Origin: Ammoniphilus oxalaticus | GTDB lineage: Bacteria > Bacillota > Bacilli > Aneurinibacillales > RAOX-1 | Direction of reading: 5' to 3' | DNA length: 61,317 nucleotides | NCBI RefSeq assembly: GCF_003609605.1 | Contig: NZ_MCHY01000010.1 | Location: 1 to 61,317, forward strand | Part shown: positions 53,660 through 61,317 of the stretch, piece after piece | Layout: every line of letters begins with the position of its first letter | Position numbering within the stretch: position 1 is the stretch's first letter | Translations under genes and position numbers: made by a program | Notes under the pieces: model-generated | Told to the model about the DNA's origin: nothing | Seen by the model: the letters and a program-made list of their open reading frames with translations, nothing else | Databases searched by the model: none

Positions 53660-54868
53660 ATGGCTTTACAAAAAGGACGTCATCTTTTCACATCTGAATC
53701 TGTAACGGAAGGACATCCCGATAAGATTTGCGACCAAATTTCGGACTCGATCTTGGATGCGATCTTGGAGCAGGATCCTAATGCGCGGGTTGCCTGTGAA
53801 ACGGTTGTTTCAACGGGGTTAGTGTTAGTCTCTGGGGAAATTACGACAACCTCTTATGTCGATATTCCAAAAGTGGTTCGCGAAACGATTCGCGAGATTG
53901 GTTATACGCGCGCAAAATATGGCTTTGACGCGGAGACATGCGCGGTGCTTACGTCGATCGATGAACAATCCGTTGATATTGCGCAAGGGGTCGATCAGGC
54001 GTTAGAAGCGCGTGAAGGCCAAATGACCGACGAGGAGATTGAAGCGATTGGAGCAGGGGACCAAGGGTTAATGTTCGGTTTTGCTACGAATGAAACTCCG
54101 GAATTGATGCCTTTACCGATTTCCTTGGCTCACCAATTGGCTCGTCGTTTGACGGAAGTTCGGAAAAATGGAACGCTTACTTATTTGCGTCCCGACGGTA
54201 AAACGCAAGTAACAGTTGAATATGATGGGGACAAGCCTGTTCGCGTTGATACGATTGTCATTTCTACGCAACACGATCCTGAGACAACACTGGAGCAGAT
54301 TAAGGCGGATCTACATGAGCATGTGATTGGGCCAATTGTTCCCGCGCAATATTTGGATGAGGCGACGAAATACTTTATTAATCCAACAGGACGTTTTGTA
54401 ATTGGTGGACCGCAAGGCGACGCGGGTTTAACCGGACGTAAAATTATCGTGGACACGTATGGTGGTTACGCTCGTCATGGCGGCGGCGCTTTTTCTGGAA
54501 AGGATCCGACGAAAGTGGACCGTTCCGCGGCGTATGCGGCGCGTTATGTGGCTAAAAACATTGTTGCCGCCGAGTTAGCCGAAAAGTGTGAAGTGCAACT
54601 CGCCTATGCGATTGGGGTTGCCCAACCGGTCTCGATTAGCGTCGACACGTATGGCACCGCTCGGATTTCAGAGGAAACGATTGTGGAATTAATTCGTAAG
54701 CACTTTGACCTGCGTCCAGCGGGTATTATTAAAGAGTTGGACCTGCGTCGTCCATTTTATCGCGCGACCGCGGCTTATGGTCACTTTGGACGGACCGATC
54801 TAAACGTGCCTTGGGAGCGAACGGATAAAGCGACATTATTAAAAGATGAAGCGAAAGCATTCGTGTAG
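53660..54868 (+). CDS. metK: S-adenosylmethionine synthetase
   Basis: This 402-residue cytoplasmic enzyme makes SAM from methionine and ATP. Conserved motifs: [51 protein letters not shown] and [10 protein letters not shown]. Length is normal. ATG 53660 is 12 bases after GGAGG, slightly long; GTG 53651 is only three bases after it, so ATG is preferred and fits homologues beginning a few residues before [14 protein letters not shown]. Controlled by the S-box upstream. Confidence 0.97.
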   Translation: MALQKGRHLFTSESVTEGHPDKICDQISDSILDAILEQDPNARVACETVVSTGLVLVSGEITTTSYVDIPKVVRETIREIGYTRAKYGFDAETCAVLTSIDEQSVDIAQGVDQALEAREGQMTDEEIEAIGAGDQGLMFGFATNETPELMPLPISLAHQLARRLTEVRKNGTLTYLRPDGKTQVTVEYDGDKPVRVDTIVISTQHDPETTLEQIKADLHEHVIGPIVPAQYLDEATKYFINPTGRFVIGGPQGDAGLTGRKIIVDTYGGYARHGGGAFSGKDPTKVDRSAAYAARYVAKNIVAAELAEKCEVQLAYAIGVAQPVSISVDTYGTARISEETIVELIRKHFDLRPAGIIKELDLRRPFYRATAAYGHFGRTDLNVPWERTDKATLLKDEAKAFV

Positions 54869-54898
54869 GCTGCGATTTAAACGACAACTTTATTTTTT

Positions 54899-54942
54899 GA
54901 AAAGGGCAGATGAACGTATTCGTCTGCCTTTTTGCTTTTTTC
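54899..54942 (+). terminator. intrinsic terminator after metK
   Basis: GGGCAGATGAA and TTCGTCTGCCT pair with wobbles, followed by TTTTTGCTTTTTT. Confidence 0.85.
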
Positions 54943-55302
54943 AAGGCATGGAAGTAAATTTACTATGTACACTAGTAATAGAAGGTTAAACAGGTTAAGT
55001 TTTTGTGTGAGAATGTTTGCTTGAGGAAAGGCCCCCATAAATAGAAAGTCCCTTCCGAAGCATGTGGATGTAGGAGAGTCGATGCAGCTTGGGATAATCA
55101 CTTTGGGCTAACTTTCCTTTTTATGGTTAGAAAAGTTAGCATTTGTTGATATTTGAGAAGCGAGTCGGTATGATTTTAACTATACTAAATAAAGATCTAG
55201 TACCTTTCTGAAGTAGTTTGGATGAATCATTTCATAACAAACAAATGAAAAAATAGTCGCGTCGTTGAGGGCGTGATGGGATAAAAGGAAGTGAGCGTAA
55301 CT
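54943..55302. other. gene-free region upstream of degS
   Basis: Apart from the degS promoter and the inverted repeat GCTAACTTT..AAAGTTAGC (about 55107-55141), nothing was recognised. The inverted repeat lies just upstream of the -35 element and could be an operator. Confidence 0.45.
55146..55174 (+). promoter_or_regulatory. degS-degU promoter
   Basis: TTGATA (55146-55151) and TATGAT (55169-55174) are 17 bp apart, close to the sigma-A consensus. Leader of about 120 bases to the start codon. Confidence 0.7.
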
Positions 55303-56460
55303 TTGCCATTAAATATTGATCTCACTCACTTGGATGATGTTTTAAAGAAGACGATTTCAACAGTGGAAGGCAGTAAGGGTCAAATTTTTGATATTGCCGA
55401 ACAAGCGCGTCAGGAAAGTTTGTCGGCGACGCAAGAACTTGAACGAATACAACGTGATATCACGGACTTGTTAGAGTCCAACGATAGACTGGAAGAACAG
55501 TTCCAAGCGAGTCGGAGGCAGTTGGCTAATGTGAGTAGAGGTTTTGAACGGTATGAAGAAGCCGACGTTAAACAGGTGTACGATATTGCCAGTCAGCTGC
55601 AAGTAGAGTTATCGATCGCCAGGGAAAAAGAGTCTCACTTACGAACACGGCGCGATTCCTTGGAGCGACGATTGCGGAATCTGGAAGGCACCATTGAAAA
55701 AGCGGATAATATTATGGCCCAAATGCAGTTTGTGTTAACTTTTCTTTCGGGTGAGTTGGAAAATATTAACATAGCCTTTGAGTCGGCCGAAGAACGACGG
55801 ATGTTCCCGATGCAGATTATCCAGGCGCAAGAAGATGAGCGTAAACGGGTCGCTCGCGATATTCACGATGGTCCAGCTCAATCGATGGCTAACGTCGTCG
55901 TTCGCAGCGAATTTGCGGAGCGTATTTTAGCTCAAGGTCGGATTGAAGAGGCCCAACAAGAATTGAAAGATTTGAAAGAAACGGTGCGCAATACGCTAGG
56001 TGAAGTGCGTAAAATCATCTTTGATTTGCGTCCGATGGCGCTTGATGATCTTGGCTTGATCCCGACGCTTCGAAAATACGTCGACGACTTTGGTCAGCGG
56101 CACCACATCGGTGTAGAATTAATAACGGGCGGAGAAGAACAGCGCTTGCCTTCCACGGTGGAAGTTGTCACGTTTCGCATGATCCAAGAGGCAATGAACA
56201 ATGCGGCCAAGCATGCTAAAGCAGATCATGTCCTCGTTCGATTGACGTTTTCTCCCAATTGTGTAAATGGAGAAGTGCGAGACGATGGAATCGGCTTTGA
56301 ATATAAAAAAAAGACAGGCCAGCCGTCGTTTGGTATTATGGGAATGAAGGAAAGAATGAAACTGCTACGTGGCGAGGTAGAAATAGAGTCTTCGCCAGGA
56401 GAGGGAACGAGTGTAACTTTTACCATTCCGTTGCAGGCGGAAGTAGGCATAGTAAGTTGA
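55303..56460 (+). CDS. degS: two-component sensor kinase DegS
   Basis: 385 residues; cytoplasmic HPK7-type histidine kinase that controls DegU. Long coiled-coil N-terminal region (about 15-165), HisKA_3 box with the phosphorylated His in RDIHDGPAQSMANV, then the ATPase domain (IQEAMNNAAKHAKA, DDGIGFE, GIMGMKERM). TTG 55303 gives MPLNIDLTHLDD; the GTG at 55291 lies within the AAGGAAGTGA Shine-Dalgarno. Pairs with degU 21 bp downstream. In bacilli this pair controls exoenzymes, competence and biofilm genes. Confidence 0.93.
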   Translation: MPLNIDLTHLDDVLKKTISTVEGSKGQIFDIAEQARQESLSATQELERIQRDITDLLESNDRLEEQFQASRRQLANVSRGFERYEEADVKQVYDIASQLQVELSIAREKESHLRTRRDSLERRLRNLEGTIEKADNIMAQMQFVLTFLSGELENINIAFESAEERRMFPMQIIQAQEDERKRVARDIHDGPAQSMANVVVRSEFAERILAQGRIEEAQQELKDLKETVRNTLGEVRKIIFDLRPMALDDLGLIPTLRKYVDDFGQRHHIGVELITGGEEQRLPSTVEVVTFRMIQEAMNNAAKHAKADHVLVRLTFSPNCVNGEVRDDGIGFEYKKKTGQPSFGIMGMKERMKLLRGEVEIESSPGEGTSVTFTIPLQAEVGIVS

Positions 56461-56481
56461 AAAAATAAGGGGGGATAACGA

Positions 56482-57183
56482 ATGGAAAGCACAATTTCAA
56501 TTGTCATTGTCGATGATCATCAACTTTTTCGCGAAGGCATCAAACGCATTTTAGAAATGGAACCCACTTTTGAAGTTATCGGAATCGGGTCCAATGGCGA
56601 GGAAGCGTGTCAACTAGCGGAAACGTTAAAGCCGGATGTGTTTTTAATGGACATTAACATGCCTATTATGAATGGCGTCGAAGCGACTGAGCGCATTAAA
56701 GCGATTGCGCCAGACAGTAAAGTGATCATTCTATCGATACACGATGATGCAAACTACGTTCATGAAGTTATTGCGTCAGGAGCTTCTGGTTATTTGTTAA
56801 AAGAGATGGAATCAGACGCGTTAATCGAGGCAATTCAAGTTGTCGCGGGTGGAGCGGCGTATATTCATCCAAAGGTGACGGGAAAGCTGATTACCGAATA
56901 CCGACGCTTAAGCACGTTGCAAGAAGGGTCTGAAGTAGCTCATGTGGAGGTTGGGAGCGATGAGACGGGAGACAGCCCGTTCACTGCCTTAACCCCGCGG
57001 GAAAGAGAAGTATTGCAGCTGATGGCGGAAGGTCGCAGCAACAAAGCGATTGGCGATTCCTTATACATTAGTGAAAAGACCGTTAAAAATCACGTTTCAA
57101 GCATTTTGCAAAAGCTCGTTGTGCAAGACCGCACACAAGCAGTTGTTATTTCCATCAAAAATGGCTGGGTAAAAATCAGCTAA
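56482..57183 (+). CDS. degU: response regulator DegU
   Basis: 233 residues: receiver domain with phosphoacceptor Asp in [10 protein letters not shown], acidic pair IVDDHQLF and Lys in GYLLKEME, then a LuxR-type helix-turn-helix ([33 protein letters not shown]). AAGGGGGG precedes ATG. Directly follows degS. Its competence role fits the comF genes downstream. Confidence 0.95.
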   Translation: MESTISIVIVDDHQLFREGIKRILEMEPTFEVIGIGSNGEEACQLAETLKPDVFLMDINMPIMNGVEATERIKAIAPDSKVIILSIHDDANYVHEVIASGASGYLLKEMESDALIEAIQVVAGGAAYIHPKVTGKLITEYRRLSTLQEGSEVAHVEVGSDETGDSPFTALTPREREVLQLMAEGRSNKAIGDSLYISEKTVKNHVSSILQKLVVQDRTQAVVISIKNGWVKIS

Positions 57184-57239
57184 CATTCACCCTCGGCTCC
57201 GTTGCGGAATATCCTAATAGCAAAAAGGGAGGGGTATCC

Positions 57240-57671
57240 GTGATCGCGACGCTAATCCTTTGGTTATTTGCTGTCTACGGGGTATTCACCATCCTTTTTC
57301 AATGGATGATGCGTTACAATCCGTACGCTCGGGGCCGTGAAGCATGGAAAGTCCACCTGCTCGTGCATAATTCTGAAATTTGTTTGGAAGGAGCGATTCG
57401 CTCGCTCGTTCACCTTTCGCGTCTAAAAGGACAGCCGTTACAGCTCGTCGTTTGCGACTATGGATCAACGGATCAAACAGAACGGATCTTGCGAACATTT
57501 CAAAAAGAAAACCCTTACTTATTCGATCAGATAGAAGTAGTAACAAAAGGAAGCTATTGTCTCATTTCCATGGATGAAACAGAAAAAAGGGATTTCTGGA
57601 TGACAATCGATCTGCGAAGTAATGATGTACCTTCTGGCGGCGGAGGTGGAGCCACTCTTCAGACAACTTAA
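57240..57671 (+). CDS. membrane-anchored GT-A-like protein of unknown function
   Basis: 143 residues after GGGAGGGG, GTG start. One N-terminal membrane helix (about 3-25) is followed by a small alpha/beta part resembling the first half of a family 2 glycosyltransferase: HLLVHNSEICLEGAIRSLVHL and VVCDYGSTDQTERILR. The catalytic second half is missing, and it ends in a Gly-rich tail (SGGGGGATLQTT). It probably is not an active transferase. It lies between degU and comFA, where a short protein of this type may occur in relatives; function unknown. Confidence 0.65.
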   Translation: MIATLILWLFAVYGVFTILFQWMMRYNPYARGREAWKVHLLVHNSEICLEGAIRSLVHLSRLKGQPLQLVVCDYGSTDQTERILRTFQKENPYLFDQIEVVTKGSYCLISMDETEKRDFWMTIDLRSNDVPSGGGGGATLQTT

Positions 57672-57683
57672 AATATGAATTCG

Positions 57684-57713
57684 TATGCATCCAATTTGGG
57701 TGTATTTTTTTTG
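57684..57713 (+). terminator. intrinsic terminator before comFA
   Basis: ATGCATCC and GGGTGTAT pair with two wobbles, followed by TTTTTTTT. Confidence 0.7.
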
Positions 57714-57950
57714 TCCTTTTAGGCTGAAAGGGACTTTTTCATTTATCGGCAAAAATGATACCTTCAAAGGGAATTTAATTAAAACTCCATTAATACGAAT
57801 GGCGAGAGGCGCGGATTTTTTGAAGCGGCATTGGAAAGTAACGTTCGGGTAAGGGCGTTGTTACGAACAATGTTTTAACGTTGTGGTGTGGGTGAGGAAA
57901 ATCTGAATGTAAATTTCGCCAAAGCAAAGTGGGGTAGGGAGGGAATCATA

Positions 57951-59582
57951 TTGTCTTTCTTTGGTTTTATTAGCTATGAGGCTAACGGAACGCGTTACCT
58001 AACTTCTGATTTATCATTTGATCTCGTTTATTGGGCATTTCGCGGGATTGAAACGATTGAGCAAGTCGGGGGTCCCGCCTCGCTTGCCTCAATTGTGGGA
58101 GGGGCTGCCGATTTGATCGAATTGCAGGGGCGTGTCGATCAGGAACAAGGTCAACGTCGGATACATTCGGTTACACTTCACTATGATCGTTATCAAACGG
58201 CAATCCTGCTTGCGGCGCGGATTCCGAAAGGTCGCGTTTTGTTGGCGGAGGAATTACGCCAAATTATTCGTCATCCGCAATGGCTGGACGGAATTCAGTA
58301 TTTGTATTTGCAAGGGAAAGCAAATCTGTCGCCAGGTATTGATTTGGTAAGCGGACGATGTCAACGATGCGGACAAGGTGACATCGTTCCGACCGCATGC
58401 GCGACGTGCGGCGGACCGTGCGCTTACTGTCGATGTTGCTTACAAATGGGGCGCAGCAAAGTTTGCGCGCCGTTGTATTATATTGCTGCGGAGGAAGAAA
58501 GGGTTCAGTTCTCTGCTAGTGATCGCCAAGAGCTAGTCCGCGAGCGCCAAGCTAGGCTGCAATGGAGCGGAACATTGACCGCAGCGCAACAAGCCGCCTC
58601 GGAACAGGCGATCGATTTGATCAAAGGCGTTGGCCAACAGCTTTTAGTTTGGGCGGTTTGCGGCGCGGGAAAAACAGAGGTTGTGTTCGGGCCGATAGAA
58701 GCGGCCGCGCGACAAGGGCAAAAAATATTACTCGTTACCCCGCGCAAAGATGTTGTGCTCGAATTGACGCCGCGCCTAAAGCAAGCTTTTCCCAATTTGT
58801 CGATCAGCTCAGTCCACGGCGCCAGCAAGGAGAAATGGGTGGATGCGGAACTAACCTTATCGACGACCCACCAAGCGCTTCGCTTTTACAAAAAGTTTGA
58901 TCTGGTCATCCTTGATGAGGTCGACGCCTTTCCGTATCACCAAGATCCGATGCTTTATTTTGCGGTTGAAAGGGCCAAAAAACCGACGGGTAATCTCATC
59001 TACCTTAGCGCCACGCCGCCCGACTATCTCCGCTCCATTCCTCAAGTACGTATTCCCGCTCGTTATCATCGGAAGCCACTGGCTGTACCCCACTTCTATT
59101 TTTACAAAATGCGCGGAGAGCGAGTCCCGCCCATTTTTAAGCAACTACTTGACTATTTGATCATGGAAGAGCGACAAGCGTTCGTGTTTGTCCCATATAT
59201 TGAGCTCGTAGGAAAGCTAGTTAATCAACTGATTAATTTAAAAAAGGAACTGAATATTGCGGGCACCCATTCTCGTGATCCGTTGCGAGCCGAAAAAGTC
59301 ACCGCTTTTCGTAAAGGGGAAATTCGCGTGTTAGTCACAACGACAATTATGGAGCGAGGTGTGACCGTGCCCCGAACAGACGTCATCGTTTTTCAGGCGG
59401 ATGCCCCAATTTTTGATGAGGCTTCGCTCGTGCAAATTAGCGGTCGGACCGGTCGTTCCTTCGATGATCCGATCGGCCGTGTTGTATTTATCGCTAGGGA
59501 AAAAACGCGCGAGATGGTCAAAGCCCGTAAACATATTAAAAAGATGAACAAGCTCGCTCGAAAAAGGGGGTTGCTAGATTGA
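57951..59582 (+). CDS. comFA: late competence DNA translocase ComFA
   Basis: About 543 residues; ATP-driven DNA translocase-like protein for transformation uptake. Four-cysteine zinc fingers (CQRCG, CATCGGPCAYCRCC, about 125-160), then superfamily 2 helicase motifs: CGAGKTE (I), LDEVDAFPY (II), LSATPP (III), TTTIMERGVTVP (V) and QISGRTGRS (VI). The start was set at TTG 57951, eight bases after GGAGG; the open frame extends to GTG 57888, but that region has no good ribosome site. It overlaps comFC by four bases. Confidence 0.9.
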   Translation: MSFFGFISYEANGTRYLTSDLSFDLVYWAFRGIETIEQVGGPASLASIVGGAADLIELQGRVDQEQGQRRIHSVTLHYDRYQTAILLAARIPKGRVLLAEELRQIIRHPQWLDGIQYLYLQGKANLSPGIDLVSGRCQRCGQGDIVPTACATCGGPCAYCRCCLQMGRSKVCAPLYYIAAEEERVQFSASDRQELVRERQARLQWSGTLTAAQQAASEQAIDLIKGVGQQLLVWAVCGAGKTEVVFGPIEAAARQGQKILLVTPRKDVVLELTPRLKQAFPNLSISSVHGASKEKWVDAELTLSTTHQALRFYKKFDLVILDEVDAFPYHQDPMLYFAVERAKKPTGNLIYLSATPPDYLRSIPQVRIPARYHRKPLAVPHFYFYKMRGERVPPIFKQLLDYLIMEERQAFVFVPYIELVGKLVNQLINLKKELNIAGTHSRDPLRAEKVTAFRKGEIRVLVTTTIMERGVTVPRTDVIVFQADAPIFDEASLVQISGRTGRSFDDPIGRVVFIAREKTREMVKARKHIKKMNKLARKRGLLD

Positions 59583-60274
59583 AAAATTTGCTCGAGTTAT
59601 TATTCCCGACCCCACCAAGTTGCGTTTTATGTGAGCGAAAAGCGGTTCAGCGCGGTTTTTGTAAATTATGTTGGGAGAGCTTGGAGTTGATCGATGATCA
59701 GCAAAGATGTGAACGCTGCGGACGAGCCTGGTCTGAAAAAGGGACTTGCAGTGATTGTCGTCGCCGATCGGATACGTATTTCGTTTGTAACCGCAGCGCT
59801 GTCCAGTACAATGACAAAATGAAAGAGATGATCAGCCTGTATAAATTCCGCGGACTTGAATTACTCGCTGCCAGTCTGGCCCTATTCCTTGAACAAGCCT
59901 ACCGAACGCATTACACCGAGCTCCATTTTGATGCGATTACCTTCGTGCCCCTCCATGAAAAAAGGCTCCAAGAAAGGGGATTTAATCAGGCGGAACAACT
60001 CGCTCGTATCTTAGGGAAGCGAGTCAATATCCCCGTTTATAGCCTACTAACTCGTATCCGCTACACCGAAAAGCAGAGCAAAAAAGGCCGCCAAGCAAGA
60101 CTGGAGGTATTGGGTGAGTCATTCGCGGCGCTCCCGATTCCACCGTCGTCGCCATCGATCAAGCGCGTCCTTCTTGTCGATGACATCTACACAACCGGCT
60201 CCACCCTGAATCAATGCGCCAAAATTCTCGCCGATCAGGGCCTCCTCGTTTATACGCTAACAATTGCAAGATAG
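59579..60274 (+). CDS. comFC: competence protein ComFC, phosphoribosyltransferase fold
   Basis: 231 residues from TTG 59579, overlapping the end of comFA (translational coupling). Zinc ribbon-like cysteines (CVLCERKA, CKLCWES, CERCGRAW, CSDCRRR) at the N-terminus and a PRPP-binding loop VLLVDDIYTTGST at the C-terminus, plus RLQERGFNQAEQLARILG. ComFC acts with ComFA during import of single-stranded DNA; its enzymatic role is not settled. Confidence 0.92.
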   Translation: MKNLLELLFPTPPSCVLCERKAVQRGFCKLCWESLELIDDQQRCERCGRAWSEKGTCSDCRRRSDTYFVCNRSAVQYNDKMKEMISLYKFRGLELLAASLALFLEQAYRTHYTELHFDAITFVPLHEKRLQERGFNQAEQLARILGKRVNIPVYSLLTRIRYTEKQSKKGRQARLEVLGESFAALPIPPSSPSIKRVLLVDDIYTTGSTLNQCAKILADQGLLVYTLTIAR

Positions 60275-60593
60275 GGCGCTTTGGGGGATGGCGGAGTCGG
60301 TGAGGTGGGGGGGCGTGAGTGTCTGAGGGGCGAGAAGCCCCCTGTTGGTTGGATCGGGAGGCGATGTGAGGGGAAATTTGGGGGGAATTGGGGGGAAGCG
60401 TGGGGCGGGACAAGCTGCTTTTTTTAGAGAGCTGTGGGAGTTAGATGGCTAAGGTTATTTAGTCGGCGGCAACACTTTTTCAGAGATTCGAACGTGCTTG
60501 GGGAATCAGGGGGATCGTGGTTAGAAAGGTGGCCGTCCGCAACTTGGATTTAGCCCGCAAACTTTTGAAAATAGAAAGAAAGAGGTGAGGAAC
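60275..60593. other. 319-bp G-rich intergenic region
   Basis: Strongly G-biased on the plus strand. Contains a hairpin GAGGGGC..GCCCCCT near 60325-60345 and a G-quadruplex-type motif at 60370-60405. No gene was seen; minus-strand open frames here follow from the base bias. Confidence 0.5.
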
Positions 60594-61262
60594 ATCGGAT
60601 TTGAAAAAGAATACGTAGCCTTTATTCAAAGTCATATGCGTGTGAGGAAGGGGGAACGATTGCGACGATTGACGGAAGGATCACTTTTTGCTGAAAAGTT
60701 GTTCCTAGAAAAAGTATGGTGGCCGCTGTTTCACCAATTTAACTTTTTGCATCCCGAGTATGAAGTTCAGGATTATAAAGATGGCTATCGATATCTAGAT
60801 TTTGCCTATTTGCGACCCATGATCAAATTGTGTTTTGAAATCGATGGGTATGGCCCCCATATGCGCCAACTGAGCCGCTGGCAATTTATTGATCAACTAG
60901 AAAGGCAGAATCATCTCGTGTTGGATGGTTGGACCGTCATTCGATTTTCGTATGATCAAGTAAAAGACCATCCCCGCCGCTGCCAGCAAATCACGGAACA
61001 GATCATTGCCAGATTAACGGGCCACGGACTGGGTTCGCTAGAACTATCTATCGCGGAAAAAGAAATCGTGAGCTATGCGTTGCAAACAGGGAAACCCTTC
61101 TCGCCACGGGAAATTTGTCAGCTGTTAGATTTGAGCCCTAAGCCTGTAAGACGGATACTATCGGGGTTAGTTGAACAAAGAATGATTGAACCTGCGTTCA
61201 CAGGGAGGGAGCGGATCCATGGATATAGATTAGTGAGGGAAACGAGGAATCCATTTCTTTAA
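60594..61262 (+). CDS. DUF559-like nuclease-fold protein with C-terminal helix-turn-helix, probable ATC start
   Basis: About 222 residues. The middle (about 45-130) has the pattern of DUF559/Vsr-type PD-(D/E)xK proteins: YRYLDFAYL, LCFEIDGYGPHM, RQNHLVLDGWTVIRFSYDQV. C-terminal part (about 150-220) resembles a winged helix (SPREICQLLDLSPKPVRRIL). A DNA-repair or processing role is possible. GTG 60585 begins inside the GAGGTGA Shine-Dalgarno; ATC 60594 is in frame eight bases after GAGG and gives IGFEKEYVAFIQ. No family partner nearby; only comF genes precede it. Confidence 0.72.
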   Translation: MGFEKEYVAFIQSHMRVRKGERLRRLTEGSLFAEKLFLEKVWWPLFHQFNFLHPEYEVQDYKDGYRYLDFAYLRPMIKLCFEIDGYGPHMRQLSRWQFIDQLERQNHLVLDGWTVIRFSYDQVKDHPRRCQQITEQIIARLTGHGLGSLELSIAEKEIVSYALQTGKPFSPREICQLLDLSPKPVRRILSGLVEQRMIEPAFTGRERIHGYRLVRETRNPFL

Positions 61263-61317
61263 TAGATTGAAGGGAATCATGTGTCTGCGCGGTCCAGTCC
61301 TCGTGTAAGGGTCCCAT

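Noticed and set aside
57888-57950. N-terminal extension of ComFA from GTG 57888
   Set aside because: The extension has no good Shine-Dalgarno, whereas TTG 57951 has GGAGG at eight bases and matches the family start better.

Overview
The window looks like a chromosomal stretch of a low-to-moderate GC, spore-forming monoderm of the Bacillales, probably close to Paenibacillaceae. The evidence is the DegS/DegU pair followed by comFA-comFC, YhcN/YlaJ-type spore lipoproteins, a SpoIID-like protein, TagA/TagO wall-polymer enzymes, SLH-anchored surface proteins, copper-amine-oxidase-N-like 'stalk' domains and strong AGGAGG ribosome binding sites. The species cannot be named from sequence alone. No tRNA, rRNA, insertion sequence, prophage or CRISPR array was seen.

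Layout. 1-13.6 kb holds cell-envelope housekeeping genes: two L,D-transpeptidases, a SpoVB/MurJ-like flippase, a polysaccharide deacetylase, spore lipoproteins and a SpoIID/SH3 protein, plus a fic gene split by one stop codon. 13.6-17 kb holds two divergent SLH proteins. 18-20.5 kb is a three-gene membrane cluster (decaprenyl-phosphate phosphoribosyltransferase-like UbiA, UPF0104-type membrane protein, PAP2-like YuiD) that may make and move a polyprenyl-phosphate pentose. 20.5-28.8 kb carries a GGDEF protein, a stalk-SodC fusion, a GT39-like glycosyltransferase, an Hfq-like protein, an alaR-alaT-like pair, tagA and tagO. 29.3-34.8 kb is a probable S-layer locus: a highly expressed S-layer-like protein, a stalk-TolC fusion and a shorter S-layer paralogue.

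35.2-53.3 kb is the most interesting part. A cobalamin riboswitch precedes a 1733-residue SLH-anchored protein with three alpha/alpha toroid domains and a DUF4430 domain, the two fold types that make up animal intrinsic factor and transcobalamin. It is followed by a membrane-anchored DUF4430 protein and a complete ECF transporter (EcfT, fused EcfA-EcfA', S component). About 3 kb beyond it, on the other strand, lie two more toroid + DUF4430 proteins, one SLH-anchored and one apparently secreted, behind a second cobalamin riboswitch. I read the whole set as a surface-to-membrane vitamin B12 capture and import system built from intrinsic-factor-like proteins.

53.3-61.3 kb: a SAM riboswitch and metK lie head to head with the second B12 riboswitch, then degS-degU, a small membrane-anchored GT-A-like protein, comFA-comFC and a DUF559-like protein.

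A second general signal is that five genes appear to start with ATC, each placed 7 to 9 bases after a strong Shine-Dalgarno sequence. Two of them have no credible ATG, GTG or TTG alternative.
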